DNA of 45,767 nt from NCBI GenBank assembly GCA_026988355.1, contig JALSLK010000056.1:1-45767 (forward strand), written 5' to 3'. Below the pieces are notes generated by a model, which saw only the letters and a program-made list of their open reading frames with translations, searched no databases and was not told the origin of the DNA. Shown piece after piece: positions 1 through 7,930 of this stretch. Origin of the DNA: Flavobacteriaceae bacterium. GTDB lineage: Bacteria; Bacteroidota; Bacteroidia; Flavobacteriales; Flavobacteriaceae. The position numbers were made by a program, and so were the translations under genes. Within the stretch, counting starts at the first letter, position 1. Every line of letters begins with the position of its first letter.

Positions 1-204
1 AATCCATTTTAATAATGCTGCTTTTCGTAATTTAGTATTCTTTACAACATCTGCTAGATTATCCAAATACTTTAAAACATCTTCTTTACTTGCTGCATGT
101 GGAAAAATCTTTCCTAAAACCTTTTTTTATTCTTTTTCCGTTCCTTCTGCAATTTTTTCGCCATTATAAACTAAGGCTTTTATTTTTGTTGCGGATTCTA
201 CTGG
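1..204 (-). pseudogene. Decayed fragment of a polymorphic-toxin pre-toxin linker
   Basis: Minus-strand reading frame that runs off the window edge. It has no start codon (a stop lies directly upstream at 205-207) and an in-frame TAA at 127-129. The first part, containing ALVYNGEKIAEGTEKE, aligns with residues about 611-635 of the 804-aa toxin encoded at 1345-3759 (AAIYKGEVIVEGTVKE). The part after the stop keeps an L..LD..V pattern like the following toxin residues. It looks like the remains of a second toxin gene of the same family. It lies beyond the terminator of the toxin/immunity operon. What continues to the left is unknown. Confidence 0.6.
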
Positions 205-212
205 TTATTTAC

Positions 213-242
213 AAAAAAGACTATCCTGCTAGGGTAGTCTTT
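213..242 (-). terminator. Rho-independent terminator of the toxin/immunity operon
   Basis: An 11-bp stem (216-226 with 232-242, one G-T wobble) has a 5-nt loop. On the minus strand it is followed by a T run (plus-strand A run at 213-218). It sits 28 bp past the stop of the 92-aa gene. Confidence 0.8.
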
Positions 243-270
243 CTGTAATGTTTTTTATATGTTTAACCAA

Positions 271-549
271 TTAATCTCTTGGTTTAAAAAAAACATCAAT
301 ATCTGTAAAATTTGTTGGACCTGTTTGTACATATAACATTTCTAATGTTTCAAGATCTGAATATATATGAGTAGATTTATCTAATATGGGTTCAACAAAA
401 GTAGTTGTTAATAACTCTTTTTTCGAACCATCTCTAAGTAACCCTTCTTTATCATAGTTAGTGAAAATCATCGTAATTCTATAATTTATGTTATCTAATT
501 TTTCTTTGACTCTTTTAGTCATTTCTATTTCTTTATCTTTAATTGTCAT
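271..549 (-). CDS. Putative small immunity protein for the orphan toxin tip
   Basis: A 92-aa soluble, charged protein with no signal peptide or membrane segment. I do not recognise its family. Its ATG overlaps the TAA of the upstream start-less frame (549-851) in a TAATG arrangement, so the two were built to be translated in sequence. The gene is last before the terminator at 213-242. Polymorphic-toxin loci often keep displaced C-terminal toxin cassettes, each followed by its own immunity gene, and position and size fit that pattern. The function is inferred from context only; an unrelated small cytoplasmic protein is possible. Confidence 0.5.
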   Translation of the reverse strand: MTIKDKEIEMTKRVKEKLDNINYRITMIFTNYDKEGLLRDGSKKELLTTTFVEPILDKSTHIYSDLETLEMLYVQTGPTNFTDIDVFFKPRD

Positions 550-851
550 TATTTAATTTTTATATTATTTATATCAATATTGTGCTTTATTAACTCAAAT
601 TTAAAACCTTTAAAATATTTTTTACTGAAATTAATTTCTTTATCTGAAAATCGCCCTTTCCCAAACTTTTTTATCCATGAGGCTTGTTCTTCAAGTATTT
701 TATCTAAAACATACTTTTCTTTAATATATTTACTAATTAGTATATCTCGTTTAGGTATTAAATTTAAGTTCCCTAAAGGTAATATTTTTCTTTCATTTCC
801 TCTATTGTAATTTCTCTTTCCTCTTCTTAAAAACCCTCCATATAATTTGGA
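549..851 (-). pseudogene. Start-less orphan C-terminal toxin module (toxin tip)
   Basis: An open frame of 100 codons directly follows the stop codon of the SUKH gene in the same frame. It contains no ATG, GTG or TTG from which to start. It encodes a basic stretch (GGFLRRGKRNYNRGNER, then KFGKGRFSDKEINF) that looks like real protein rather than noise, and it ends in TAATG overlap with the 92-aa gene. I infer a displaced toxin C-terminal domain kept with its immunity gene, available for recombination onto a full-length carrier. I do not recognise a catalytic motif. Read-through of the SUKH stop cannot be excluded but nothing supports it. Confidence 0.5.
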
Positions 852-1337
852 TTACTTACGTAAATTACCAAAAGGACTTTTACCAAATTCTAAATAAAGT
901 TCATAAAACTCCACTAATGTATCTGTTAATTTTGGAAATGTTTCTCCTTTATAACCTTCTTGATAACCATATACAGGTGGATTATCTCCTTCATCTAATT
1001 TAAAAAAAGCAAAAATATAACCTTGAGAGCAGAAAAAAATAAAATCATTATCGGTAAGTTGTAAATCTGTTCTACCGTCTTCTTCTAACTGTTCTTCTAA
1101 AGCTTCTTTGTTGTCAAATAAGTCTTCGTAAAATACATCTTCACCAACGAAACCCCCTCTAGAAGTCATGTCTTTTCTGTCCATATCCAACCCAAAAAGT
1201 TCTAAAAATTCTTTATAAGATTCAGGTATTATATTTTTGGCTAGCTTTTCAATTTCTTTAATTTGTTGTTCAGAACAACCACTATAAGTTGCGCCAAAAC
1301 CATTAATTTTTATTAATATTTTTTCTAAATATCTCAT
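852..1337 (-). CDS. SMI1/KNR4 (SUKH) family immunity protein
   Basis: A 161-aa cytoplasmic protein. The pattern IPESYKEFLELFG near residues 37-50, a central FIFFCSQGYIFAFF strand pair and PPVYGYQEG are typical of the SMI1/KNR4 or SUKH superfamily. Known SUKH proteins are often immunity proteins for polymorphic toxins, including nucleases and deaminases. The ATG lies 7 nt after the stop of the 804-aa toxin gene, so it is co-transcribed and is the natural cognate immunity protein. The acidic surface (many D/E around residues 65-100) suits binding of the basic toxin domain. Family membership is clear; that it neutralises this deaminase is inferred from gene order. Confidence 0.88.
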   Translation of the reverse strand: MRYLEKILIKINGFGATYSGCSEQQIKEIEKLAKNIIPESYKEFLELFGLDMDRKDMTSRGGFVGEDVFYEDLFDNKEALEEQLEEDGRTDLQLTDNDFIFFCSQGYIFAFFKLDEGDNPPVYGYQEGYKGETFPKLTDTLVEFYELYLEFGKSPFGNLRK

Positions 1338-1344
1338 CTTAAGT

Positions 1345-3759
1345 TTATTTTAATTTTGTTCTTACCCAAACTCTTGTTACTTTTATAAGTGGAAAATCTT
1401 TTTTAAATTTATTAATAATATCATTACAATTATCACATATTTTCAAATCTGATACAATTTCTATTTTTCCACTCACATTTTTATTCTTTTTAAGAAGGTT
1501 GTATAAATATTCTACTTGTTTTTGTTCTGTATGATAAATATAATCTGAAAGAGGACCGTTCTTATAACGATAATTTTCTGGTAATACAGATTTAAAATTA
1601 TCGAATTCTTGTCCTAGTTCTCCTCCACTTCTCGATACTAAATTTATTTTATTTCCTCCTATTGTACCTTTTGTAAATGCTACATTTTTCTTTTTTCCTG
1701 CTTTAAAATATTTTCTTACTTTTAATAATGCATCAATATCTATTTGTGTGGCTTTTCTAATACCTTTTTTAGCATTTTCAACAATCTCATCCAACTTAGT
1801 CAACAGCTCACTTCTCTTTAAATTTGCTAACTCTCTAATAGTACTCCCAACTTCTTTTACTGTACCTTCTACAATAACTTCGCCTTTATAAATGGCCGCT
1901 ATACCTTTTTGTGTTGTATTGGCAACTTGTGTTTCACCTTCCACAAATATAACGCCAATTTTTTGAAGTTTCGTAAATTTAAAGGTCGTTGATACTTTTG
2001 TAATTCTACTAACCTCTTCATAAGGTATTATTCTAATGGTGTTTTTTGTGAAATTAGCAATGTTTACTTCTAAAATTAGCTTTAACATGGCTGTTCGTAA
2101 GAATTTTTGTGTACTTGCTACTGTAGCCTTAGCCAATAGTCTTGCTCCTGTTGTAAATGTTTTCCTAAATGCGTTTATTGCTACTGGTCCTGCGGTTATT
2201 ATACCTAAACCTAAAGATACTTTATTCCAATTTTCTAAAAACTGCCTACCATCATCTGTTTTCATTAGTGCATCTTCGGATACTGCAACTAATATATCCG
2301 TAGTTGCTAATGCTATATCTGCTGCTGCTAATGCTAATAGTAATGGACTTGAAGCTCCTAAGGTTAATACACCTAATACTATTGCCAAAATATCTGCTCC
2401 TATTCTTATTGACTGGTTTATATCTTTCCACTCTGCTTCGTCGGATATGGATTTGATAAAAATTGCTGGTACTGGATAAGGTGTTTGGTCTTTTGAATCT
2501 GCGTCTATAAGATAAACAATATCAAACGGTTTGTAATATGCACCTTCATTTTCTTTTTTAAACTTTGTTTCTTCTACCTCATAACGCTGCGTTTGTTTAT
2601 GATCTGCTGTTGCAAAGGTTTTTGTAACTGTAGTTGTATGCCCTTTTAATTGCTGTAAAAAATAGGTTTCACTTTCTTTATCATTACTAAGATTACTATT
2701 AAATTTATAATTTTTTCCAATAAAAAATGTAGTGTCTCTATAATCTAAACCATCTAGTTTATTTTGATAACATAGTGTCAATAAAAAATTACTTAATAGT
2801 GTTCGGTTTCTAATAGATAAATCATTTTCTTTTTCTTTTATGATAGAACTTCCATCTAAATTGTAATAGATTTCTTTAAGTAACTTTGGATTATCTCTAA
2901 ATTCTTGGAATAGTTCTTTGGAGTTCCCAACTGCTTTAAATAAATTAATAATTGCATTGCTACTATCTTTAAAACCAGAGAATATTCCTTTAGTATCATA
3001 CTTAGTTAAAGCAGTTAAATGTGTGAAAAACGTTTTTATATCAAAATGATTTTTTAAGTCCCTTAGCACAAAATCTGGTGCTTTCTTATATAAAAAGTTA
3101 ATTTCTGAGTTGCTTGTGGTTTTCTTTAATAATGTTACAAACTCCTTAGTAATTGCTGTTTTAATTTTATTAAAACTTGTGTTTCCTTGAATTTCTTTTA
3201 TTAAGTAAACGTAATCTATTAAATTATAGGATGTCAATTCTATTGCAACATATTTTTTATCGATAGTAAAATCATTTTTTGCAGGTGTTCTTGAAATATC
3301 TTTTCTAAAACTTTTAGTGTCTTTGTAATAAAATTGGACTTTGGCTTCCAACCTTCTGTCTTCGACATTAAAATTTAGAATATATCCATAACTACCTTCT
3401 AATTGGCAATTTCTTTTATTAAGTATTCCTGAAATAGCTGTTTTATTAATAATATTATTCTCGTTCTTATATGAAAACAAAATGGGATTCTTAATTGTAT
3501 ATTCTTCAAAATCCTCTCTACCAATGTAGGTTTTGCTACTTCTTTTATAATTGTTATAATTAAAACTTAACTTCTTATTTCTTCTAGTATCGTGTATAAA
3601 CCTAACTAAGGATTTATAATCGATACTTTCTTTTTGGTCTCTTCCATAAAATTCATTTACAAATTCGCCACAGTTAGTTTCTGGCGGATGATATTCTAAG
3701 GAAACCCCTTCTTCAAAAGCGGTATCAAATTCAGCAAAAAGAGTATCTATATTTGGCAT
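1345..3759 (-). CDS. Polymorphic toxin with C-terminal deaminase-like domain
   Basis: An 804-aa protein without a signal peptide. Residues 1-440 are of unknown type. A hydrophobic, Ala/Leu/Gly-rich stretch at about 452-535 could form two membrane-seeking helices. A linker at about 580-690 precedes the toxin domain at about 700-804. That domain holds H743-T-E745 and, 30 residues on, C775-D-N-C778, followed by a helix and KVTRVWV. H-x-E plus CxxC is the zinc and proton-shuttle signature of the deaminase superfamily. Spacing and context resemble the toxin deaminases of the BURPS668_1122 type, which act on nucleic acids. It is flanked by a 1211-aa protein (64 nt upstream) and a SUKH immunity gene (7 nt downstream). 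The substrate and delivery route are unknown. Confidence 0.75.
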   Translation of the reverse strand: MPNIDTLFAEFDTAFEEGVSLEYHPPETNCGEFVNEFYGRDQKESIDYKSLVRFIHDTRRNKKLSFNYNNYKRSSKTYIGREDFEEYTIKNPILFSYKNENNIINKTAISGILNKRNCQLEGSYGYILNFNVEDRRLEAKVQFYYKDTKSFRKDISRTPAKNDFTIDKKYVAIELTSYNLIDYVYLIKEIQGNTSFNKIKTAITKEFVTLLKKTTSNSEINFLYKKAPDFVLRDLKNHFDIKTFFTHLTALTKYDTKGIFSGFKDSSNAIINLFKAVGNSKELFQEFRDNPKLLKEIYYNLDGSSIIKEKENDLSIRNRTLLSNFLLTLCYQNKLDGLDYRDTTFFIGKNYKFNSNLSNDKESETYFLQQLKGHTTTVTKTFATADHKQTQRYEVEETKFKKENEGAYYKPFDIVYLIDADSKDQTPYPVPAIFIKSISDEAEWKDINQSIRIGADILAIVLGVLTLGASSPLLLALAAADIALATTDILVAVSEDALMKTDDGRQFLENWNKVSLGLGIITAGPVAINAFRKTFTTGARLLAKATVASTQKFLRTAMLKLILEVNIANFTKNTIRIIPYEEVSRITKVSTTFKFTKLQKIGVIFVEGETQVANTTQKGIAAIYKGEVIVEGTVKEVGSTIRELANLKRSELLTKLDEIVENAKKGIRKATQIDIDALLKVRKYFKAGKKKNVAFTKGTIGGNKINLVSRSGGELGQEFDNFKSVLPENYRYKNGPLSDYIYHTEQKQVEYLYNLLKKNKNVSGKIEIVSDLKICDNCNDIINKFKKDFPLIKVTRVWVRTKLK

Positions 3760-3775
3760 AGTATATTTTTTATTA

Positions 3776-3804
3776 GCACCTCAAAGTTGTTTACTCTGAG
3801 ATGC
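3776..3804. other. Intergenic stem-loop between the 1211-aa and toxin genes
   Basis: An imperfect 8-bp stem (3776-3783 with 3797-3804, one C-A mismatch) with a 13-nt loop lies in the 64-nt gap. There is no T run directly after it on the minus strand, so attenuation or RNA processing is more likely than termination. Confidence 0.35.
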
Positions 3805-3823
3805 TTGGTTAAACTTTAGATTT

Positions 3824-6800
3824 TTACTTTGGAGTTATAATTTCCTCTATTGGTTGATCTCCTCCTATTAAAGCTTGTAAACCTTGAATTGGTTTTTCTT
3901 CGGATTTTAAACCACCATCGTTACAACATGGTAAACCTGTTTCTTGCAATCCTACGGTATCTTTCTGTATCATGGTTAAAGCAGTTGGCATTCTGGTTTC
4001 CCATTCTTTTTCTACTGCACCTTCCGTACTTTGCATTTCATCTGCTATAGAGATATAGAGATCATTTTCTTGGTCTATTACTAAATCTCCTCCGTTCCAA
4101 ATATCTCCTGTTTCGATATAGTAAGTTACTGCATCTTCAAAACCTGGTCTTACTGGTACTATTACTCTTGCCATTCCGCTTTGTAAAAAGGCTTGGAATA
4201 TTGGATCTGCATTACTTGTTTCTTGAAATAAGCTTACCCATTTGTCTTTATTTGCCCAAAAATAATTATAGAATTTATATGCCATAATATCCCAATCGAA
4301 CGCTTGTTCAAAAAACTTGACATGTGCTGCATGGTTTTCGAAATTTGCATTTTGATTTACTACATCTGCTTCATTATCTTTTACAACATAATTATCTTGT
4401 CCGATAGGATTTCCATAAGGTGTTGCTAACATTTCTATACAAATTCGTTGGATTTCTCTTTTTTCTAGTATTCTGTTGAATGAGTTTGAGAATGTTATCT
4501 TTTCATTATTTCCTGTGATTCCTTTTATTGCTAAATAGTTATTGTATTTTTCTACTTGTTCGTAATAACCATCTAATATTGCCTTATAGGTTTCATTTTG
4601 CCATTGTTTTTCTCCTTCAAGAGTTAATTCGCATTCTATACTTACGGTTATATTTCCTGTATGATGTCCTAAATTTGAATAAGAGAATGGTATACTTTCT
4701 TTAAAGGTATCGATAGCAACATAGTAAATAGAATTTAATGAAAGGTTCATATCTTTACTACCAAGTAATGCTTGGTCGTGTGCTCCCCAAGGTGCTTCGG
4801 ATGAAAATTTATGTCTCACTTTTCCTTTTTTAGTTATATAGCCTTTTGGTATTCTAATATTTTCATTTCCTGATGCAGTTTCGTCCCATTCTGGACCTTG
4901 TGTTTCTGGTGTTTTATATGAAAAAGAACTCCCAATATAGATTGTATTACTTGGTCTTGTTTTTATTTCGACACCATAAGCGGAAGCGAGTTGTAAATAA
5001 TTATTCTCATTTAGTTCTGTTGCATTACTAATGCTATAATCTTCTATTTTTGATGGATGTATTGGTTCGTCTACTTCTATAAAATCGACATTTCCTGAAC
5101 CTTTTATGTTTATTGCTTCTTTAAAAAACCGTGCTGGTTCTGGTACCATAAACTCATACATCAATCTTTTTCCATAGTTTACTAACTGGTTTTTGTAAAT
5201 TATATCTATCCATCGATATACTCCTGATACATGTTCTGTTCCTTTTCGATTATCAAATCCATGTTGGTTTACTTCTTCGAACTCTTTTAATATTCTCGAT
5301 GTTTGTTTTTTACTGGTTTTAGATACTACACGTTCTAAGGCTCTTTCGGTTATTTCTTGCGCATAGGTTTGTGCTTGTGTATTGGATTGTGAACTTGAGG
5401 ATGAATTTGCGAAATCTGCATGTCCACTTACTGAAAATCCGAACATACTATTTCCTCCATGTACTTCTGCGTTTACACCATAATTTTCTGATTTATCTTC
5501 ATTTAATACTTTTGACACTTCGGATTGTAATTCATTACGTTCTGTTGTGGTTGTATCCGTTAAGTTTTCTACTTCTGTTTCTGATGTGGTTTCTGTTGTT
5601 GATTCCGAACTTAGTAAACTTCGAGTTTCTCGTTTTTTAAATTCTCTTGCTAACACATTTTCTATATGCGATACTTCTCCTGCGACATAACAACATACTT
5701 CTTGTTCTACTTTTCTAAAATCTGCTACGCCAATTTTTCCTATTCCATATAAATTAACATCTACATCTGCTGGATTTTGATCTGATCCTGATGTTCCTGT
5801 ATTTCCATCGTCTGAATCGTCGTCATTTCCTCCAGATCCTACATTTATACATCCTGTTGCTATTTTTATATTTAGATCTATATTTACATTATAATTTAAT
5901 ATCGTTCCGTCACTTAATGTAAATTGTCCTGTTAGATTTAATGTACTTCCAATAAGAAATAACAAATTGTGGTTTGGAAATAAATTTATGGTTAATTCGC
6001 CATTATTTAAGCCGATTAACTCTACTTGCGTTTCTGTAATTGCATAGGTATTTGCCGTTGGATGATTTACGGTTAAGGTATGTGTTTGTGATGTTACCGC
6101 TGCATTTGCACTTCCTAAGTTAATTTTATAGATTAGATTATTAATTCTACGAATTCTTTGTAATGTTGGATAATTAGCATTATTTGAACTGTGTGAATTA
6201 TTTATATCTAAATCTTCTATAAATGGATCTGTTAGATTTCCTAAACCTGCATCATTATCTGTATCTCCCTCTTCTACAGGATCTATCGTTGCCGATTTTA
6301 CTATTTTAGCTATATAACAGTATGGATTTAATGTACTTGTTCCTTTTGGTACTTTTACACCATTTATAAAAACATTTTTGGTTTTCGTTTTAATTAATGC
6401 TCCTAATTTGTTTGTATAATAACTAATTCGATCTTGTAAACTTAGTTTTGCTTCTTCTATGGATACTTCTTCGGTAATATTGTGTGCTACTAATATATTT
6501 TTAGTTGCATTACTCAATTCCGTTTTATTTGCCTTAGAGAAATGACTTTCAAATTCAAATTCAAATTTTGGTAATTCTACATCTAATGGAATAATTTTTG
6601 GTGTTACACTTGTCTTTGCTGCTGTTACATTTTCTTCTTCTTGTAACGACTGAGCTTCTAGTTTTGCTTCTTTAATTAATACTTCTACTTCATTTTTATG
6701 ATTTTCATCTGCTTCTTTAAGTGCTTTTGTATAGGCTTTTGTATACTTGTATTCTAAATTAGTAATTTCATTTAAAGCGAACTGATATGTTTCTATATTT

Positions 6801-7459
6801 TTTTTATAATAATGCTTTTTTGTGTCTTTTTTAAGTTTTTTTAATGCACTTTGGCTTACTATTTTATTCTTTAATCGTTTTTTTTCTTCTTTTGTAAACG
6901 ATTTGTCTATAACTACTTTTGCCTTTGCTAGTGTGTTTAAATATTCTTCTTCTAAAGTATCTATTTTTTTACTATCGTAATTGTCTATTTTTGTTATAAA
7001 ATTATGTGCTATTAGCATTTGTATACACGCTTGTCTTACATAGGATGATTTTCGTGTTAATACTTGATAATATAGATTATCCCATAATAAATTTTCTTCT
7101 TCTTTTGTTAATGTTAGTTTTGCAATTACATTTATTTTTTCTTTTGCTTCTTCTTTTATAATTACATTTCGGTTATTCATTAACCAAGATGAAAAATTAT
7201 ACATGTCTTTATTAATTGCTTTTACTTCCATCATCTTTGTTAACGGAACAAATTCTTTTACTGCTGCATTAACTATTTCTCTTGCAGTTTTAAGCTCTTT
7301 TACTGTTATTGCTTCTTGTAAGAATTTACTTTGGTCTGATATTTCTTTTTTATGAAATATAAAGCCTACATCTTTCTTTTGTTCGTTAATTAATTGTGGT
7401 GTTCGTAATGTTACAAATTTGAATAAATCTGTTTTGATCGGTTTTGTTTTTGCTGCCAT
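3824..7459 (-). CDS. Large conserved protein of unknown function, partner of the toxin
   Basis: A 1211-aa protein with no signal peptide. Residues about 100-290 are rich in charged helices (coiled-coil-like). About 415-535 is Asn/Thr/beta-rich, followed by a Gly/Asp/Ser linker (GSGGNDDDSDDGNTG) near 540. At about 585-650 comes VEQEVCCYVAGEVSHIENV, then a Ser/Thr/Glu-rich repeat-like stretch. At about 695-780 is a well-formed block containing ALERVVSKTSKKQTSRILKE, HGFDNRKG, GVYRWIDIIYKNQ and YGKRLMYEFMVPEPA. I believe similar proteins occur in other Bacteroidota but cannot name a family. It is first in the toxin operon, so a carrier, chaperone or structural role in toxin delivery is plausible but unproven. 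A -7 box lies 38 nt upstream. Confidence 0.65.
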   Translation of the reverse strand: MAAKTKPIKTDLFKFVTLRTPQLINEQKKDVGFIFHKKEISDQSKFLQEAITVKELKTAREIVNAAVKEFVPLTKMMEVKAINKDMYNFSSWLMNNRNVIIKEEAKEKINVIAKLTLTKEEENLLWDNLYYQVLTRKSSYVRQACIQMLIAHNFITKIDNYDSKKIDTLEEEYLNTLAKAKVVIDKSFTKEEKKRLKNKIVSQSALKKLKKDTKKHYYKKNIETYQFALNEITNLEYKYTKAYTKALKEADENHKNEVEVLIKEAKLEAQSLQEEENVTAAKTSVTPKIIPLDVELPKFEFEFESHFSKANKTELSNATKNILVAHNITEEVSIEEAKLSLQDRISYYTNKLGALIKTKTKNVFINGVKVPKGTSTLNPYCYIAKIVKSATIDPVEEGDTDNDAGLGNLTDPFIEDLDINNSHSSNNANYPTLQRIRRINNLIYKINLGSANAAVTSQTHTLTVNHPTANTYAITETQVELIGLNNGELTINLFPNHNLLFLIGSTLNLTGQFTLSDGTILNYNVNIDLNIKIATGCINVGSGGNDDDSDDGNTGTSGSDQNPADVDVNLYGIGKIGVADFRKVEQEVCCYVAGEVSHIENVLAREFKKRETRSLLSSESTTETTSETEVENLTDTTTTERNELQSEVSKVLNEDKSENYGVNAEVHGGNSMFGFSVSGHADFANSSSSSQSNTQAQTYAQEITERALERVVSKTSKKQTSRILKEFEEVNQHGFDNRKGTEHVSGVYRWIDIIYKNQLVNYGKRLMYEFMVPEPARFFKEAINIKGSGNVDFIEVDEPIHPSKIEDYSISNATELNENNYLQLASAYGVEIKTRPSNTIYIGSSFSYKTPETQGPEWDETASGNENIRIPKGYITKKGKVRHKFSSEAPWGAHDQALLGSKDMNLSLNSIYYVAIDTFKESIPFSYSNLGHHTGNITVSIECELTLEGEKQWQNETYKAILDGYYEQVEKYNNYLAIKGITGNNEKITFSNSFNRILEKREIQRICIEMLATPYGNPIGQDNYVVKDNEADVVNQNANFENHAAHVKFFEQAFDWDIMAYKFYNYFWANKDKWVSLFQETSNADPIFQAFLQSGMARVIVPVRPGFEDAVTYYIETGDIWNGGDLVIDQENDLYISIADEMQSTEGAVEKEWETRMPTALTMIQKDTVGLQETGLPCCNDGGLKSEEKPIQGLQALIGGDQPIEEIITPK

Positions 7460-7497
7460 TTTTTTGGTTTTTAAACGTTAATAAATTATTTATAATG

Positions 7498-7505
7498 CAA
7501 AATTA
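7498..7505 (-). promoter_or_regulatory. -7 box of the toxin operon promoter
   Basis: TAATTTTG on the minus strand matches the Bacteroidota -7 consensus TAnnTTTG. It lies 38 nt before the ATG at 7459. No -33 TTG at the usual distance is evident. Confidence 0.45.
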
Positions 7506-7750
7506 AAAGGGACAAGTGACAACAGTATGTCAACATGGTTTCAATTTTTTTGTTTTTTTGTAAGAAAAAGATTTTTTTCTCATTACTAACCTGAGTCCTA
7601 CTAAGGTTAATATAACAAGAATAGTTCTGTAAATATTGTTTAATATAAATAATCACACCTCTAAATAATTGTATTATTTTGTATAAATTCAATTTTTTAT
7701 TGTTGATAAACAGTATTTTACGTAAATTGTTTAATGAAGTGTTAAAATTG

Positions 7751-7773
7751 AAAAAAGGGGCTTTTTCCCCCTT
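7751..7773 (-). terminator. Terminator downstream of the DUF1800/DUF1501 pair
   Basis: On the minus strand AAGGGG pairs with CCCCTT around a 7-nt loop, followed by a run of T. It lies about 160 bp past the DUF1501 stop and is the only terminator seen in the 471-bp gap 7460-7930. Confidence 0.6.
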
Positions 7774-7873
7774 ATATTTCAAGCATAGCATAGTTATGGT
7801 TTAAATTTAAAGTGCAGTAAAACGTGAAAAGATAAAATAATTTATAGCGCTTTTTGATGTTGAGTTGGTATTA
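7774..7873 (+). repeat. Palindromic MITE-like element, copy A (left-truncated)
   Basis: Matches the central and right parts of copies at 20663-20826 and 26151-26313 almost base for base, from ATTTCAAGCATAGCATAG to the right end GATGTTGAGTTGGTATTA. The left half is missing and replaced by the terminator hairpin. Apart from this, the terminator and the minus-strand promoter, I see nothing in 7460-7930. Confidence 0.8.
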
Positions 7874-7930
7874 TTTAATTTCTATAAATAGAAATCTTAG
7901 TCGAACTCCGTTTAATAGTTCTCTATCACT

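Noticed and set aside
549-1337. Stop-codon read-through joining the SUKH gene to the in-frame tip
   Set aside because: The SUKH protein is complete at its stop, and one chance in three gives the same frame; no recoding signal is visible.
2036-2479. 147-aa plus-strand frame opposite the toxin gene
   Set aside because: Antisense shadow of the Ala/Leu-rich hydrophobic stretch of the 804-aa protein.
7486-7791. 101-aa minus-strand frame between the toxin operon and the DUF1501 gene
   Set aside because: It covers the toxin promoter, a terminator hairpin and the edge of repeat copy A; composition is that of AT-rich non-coding DNA with no domain or coherent start.
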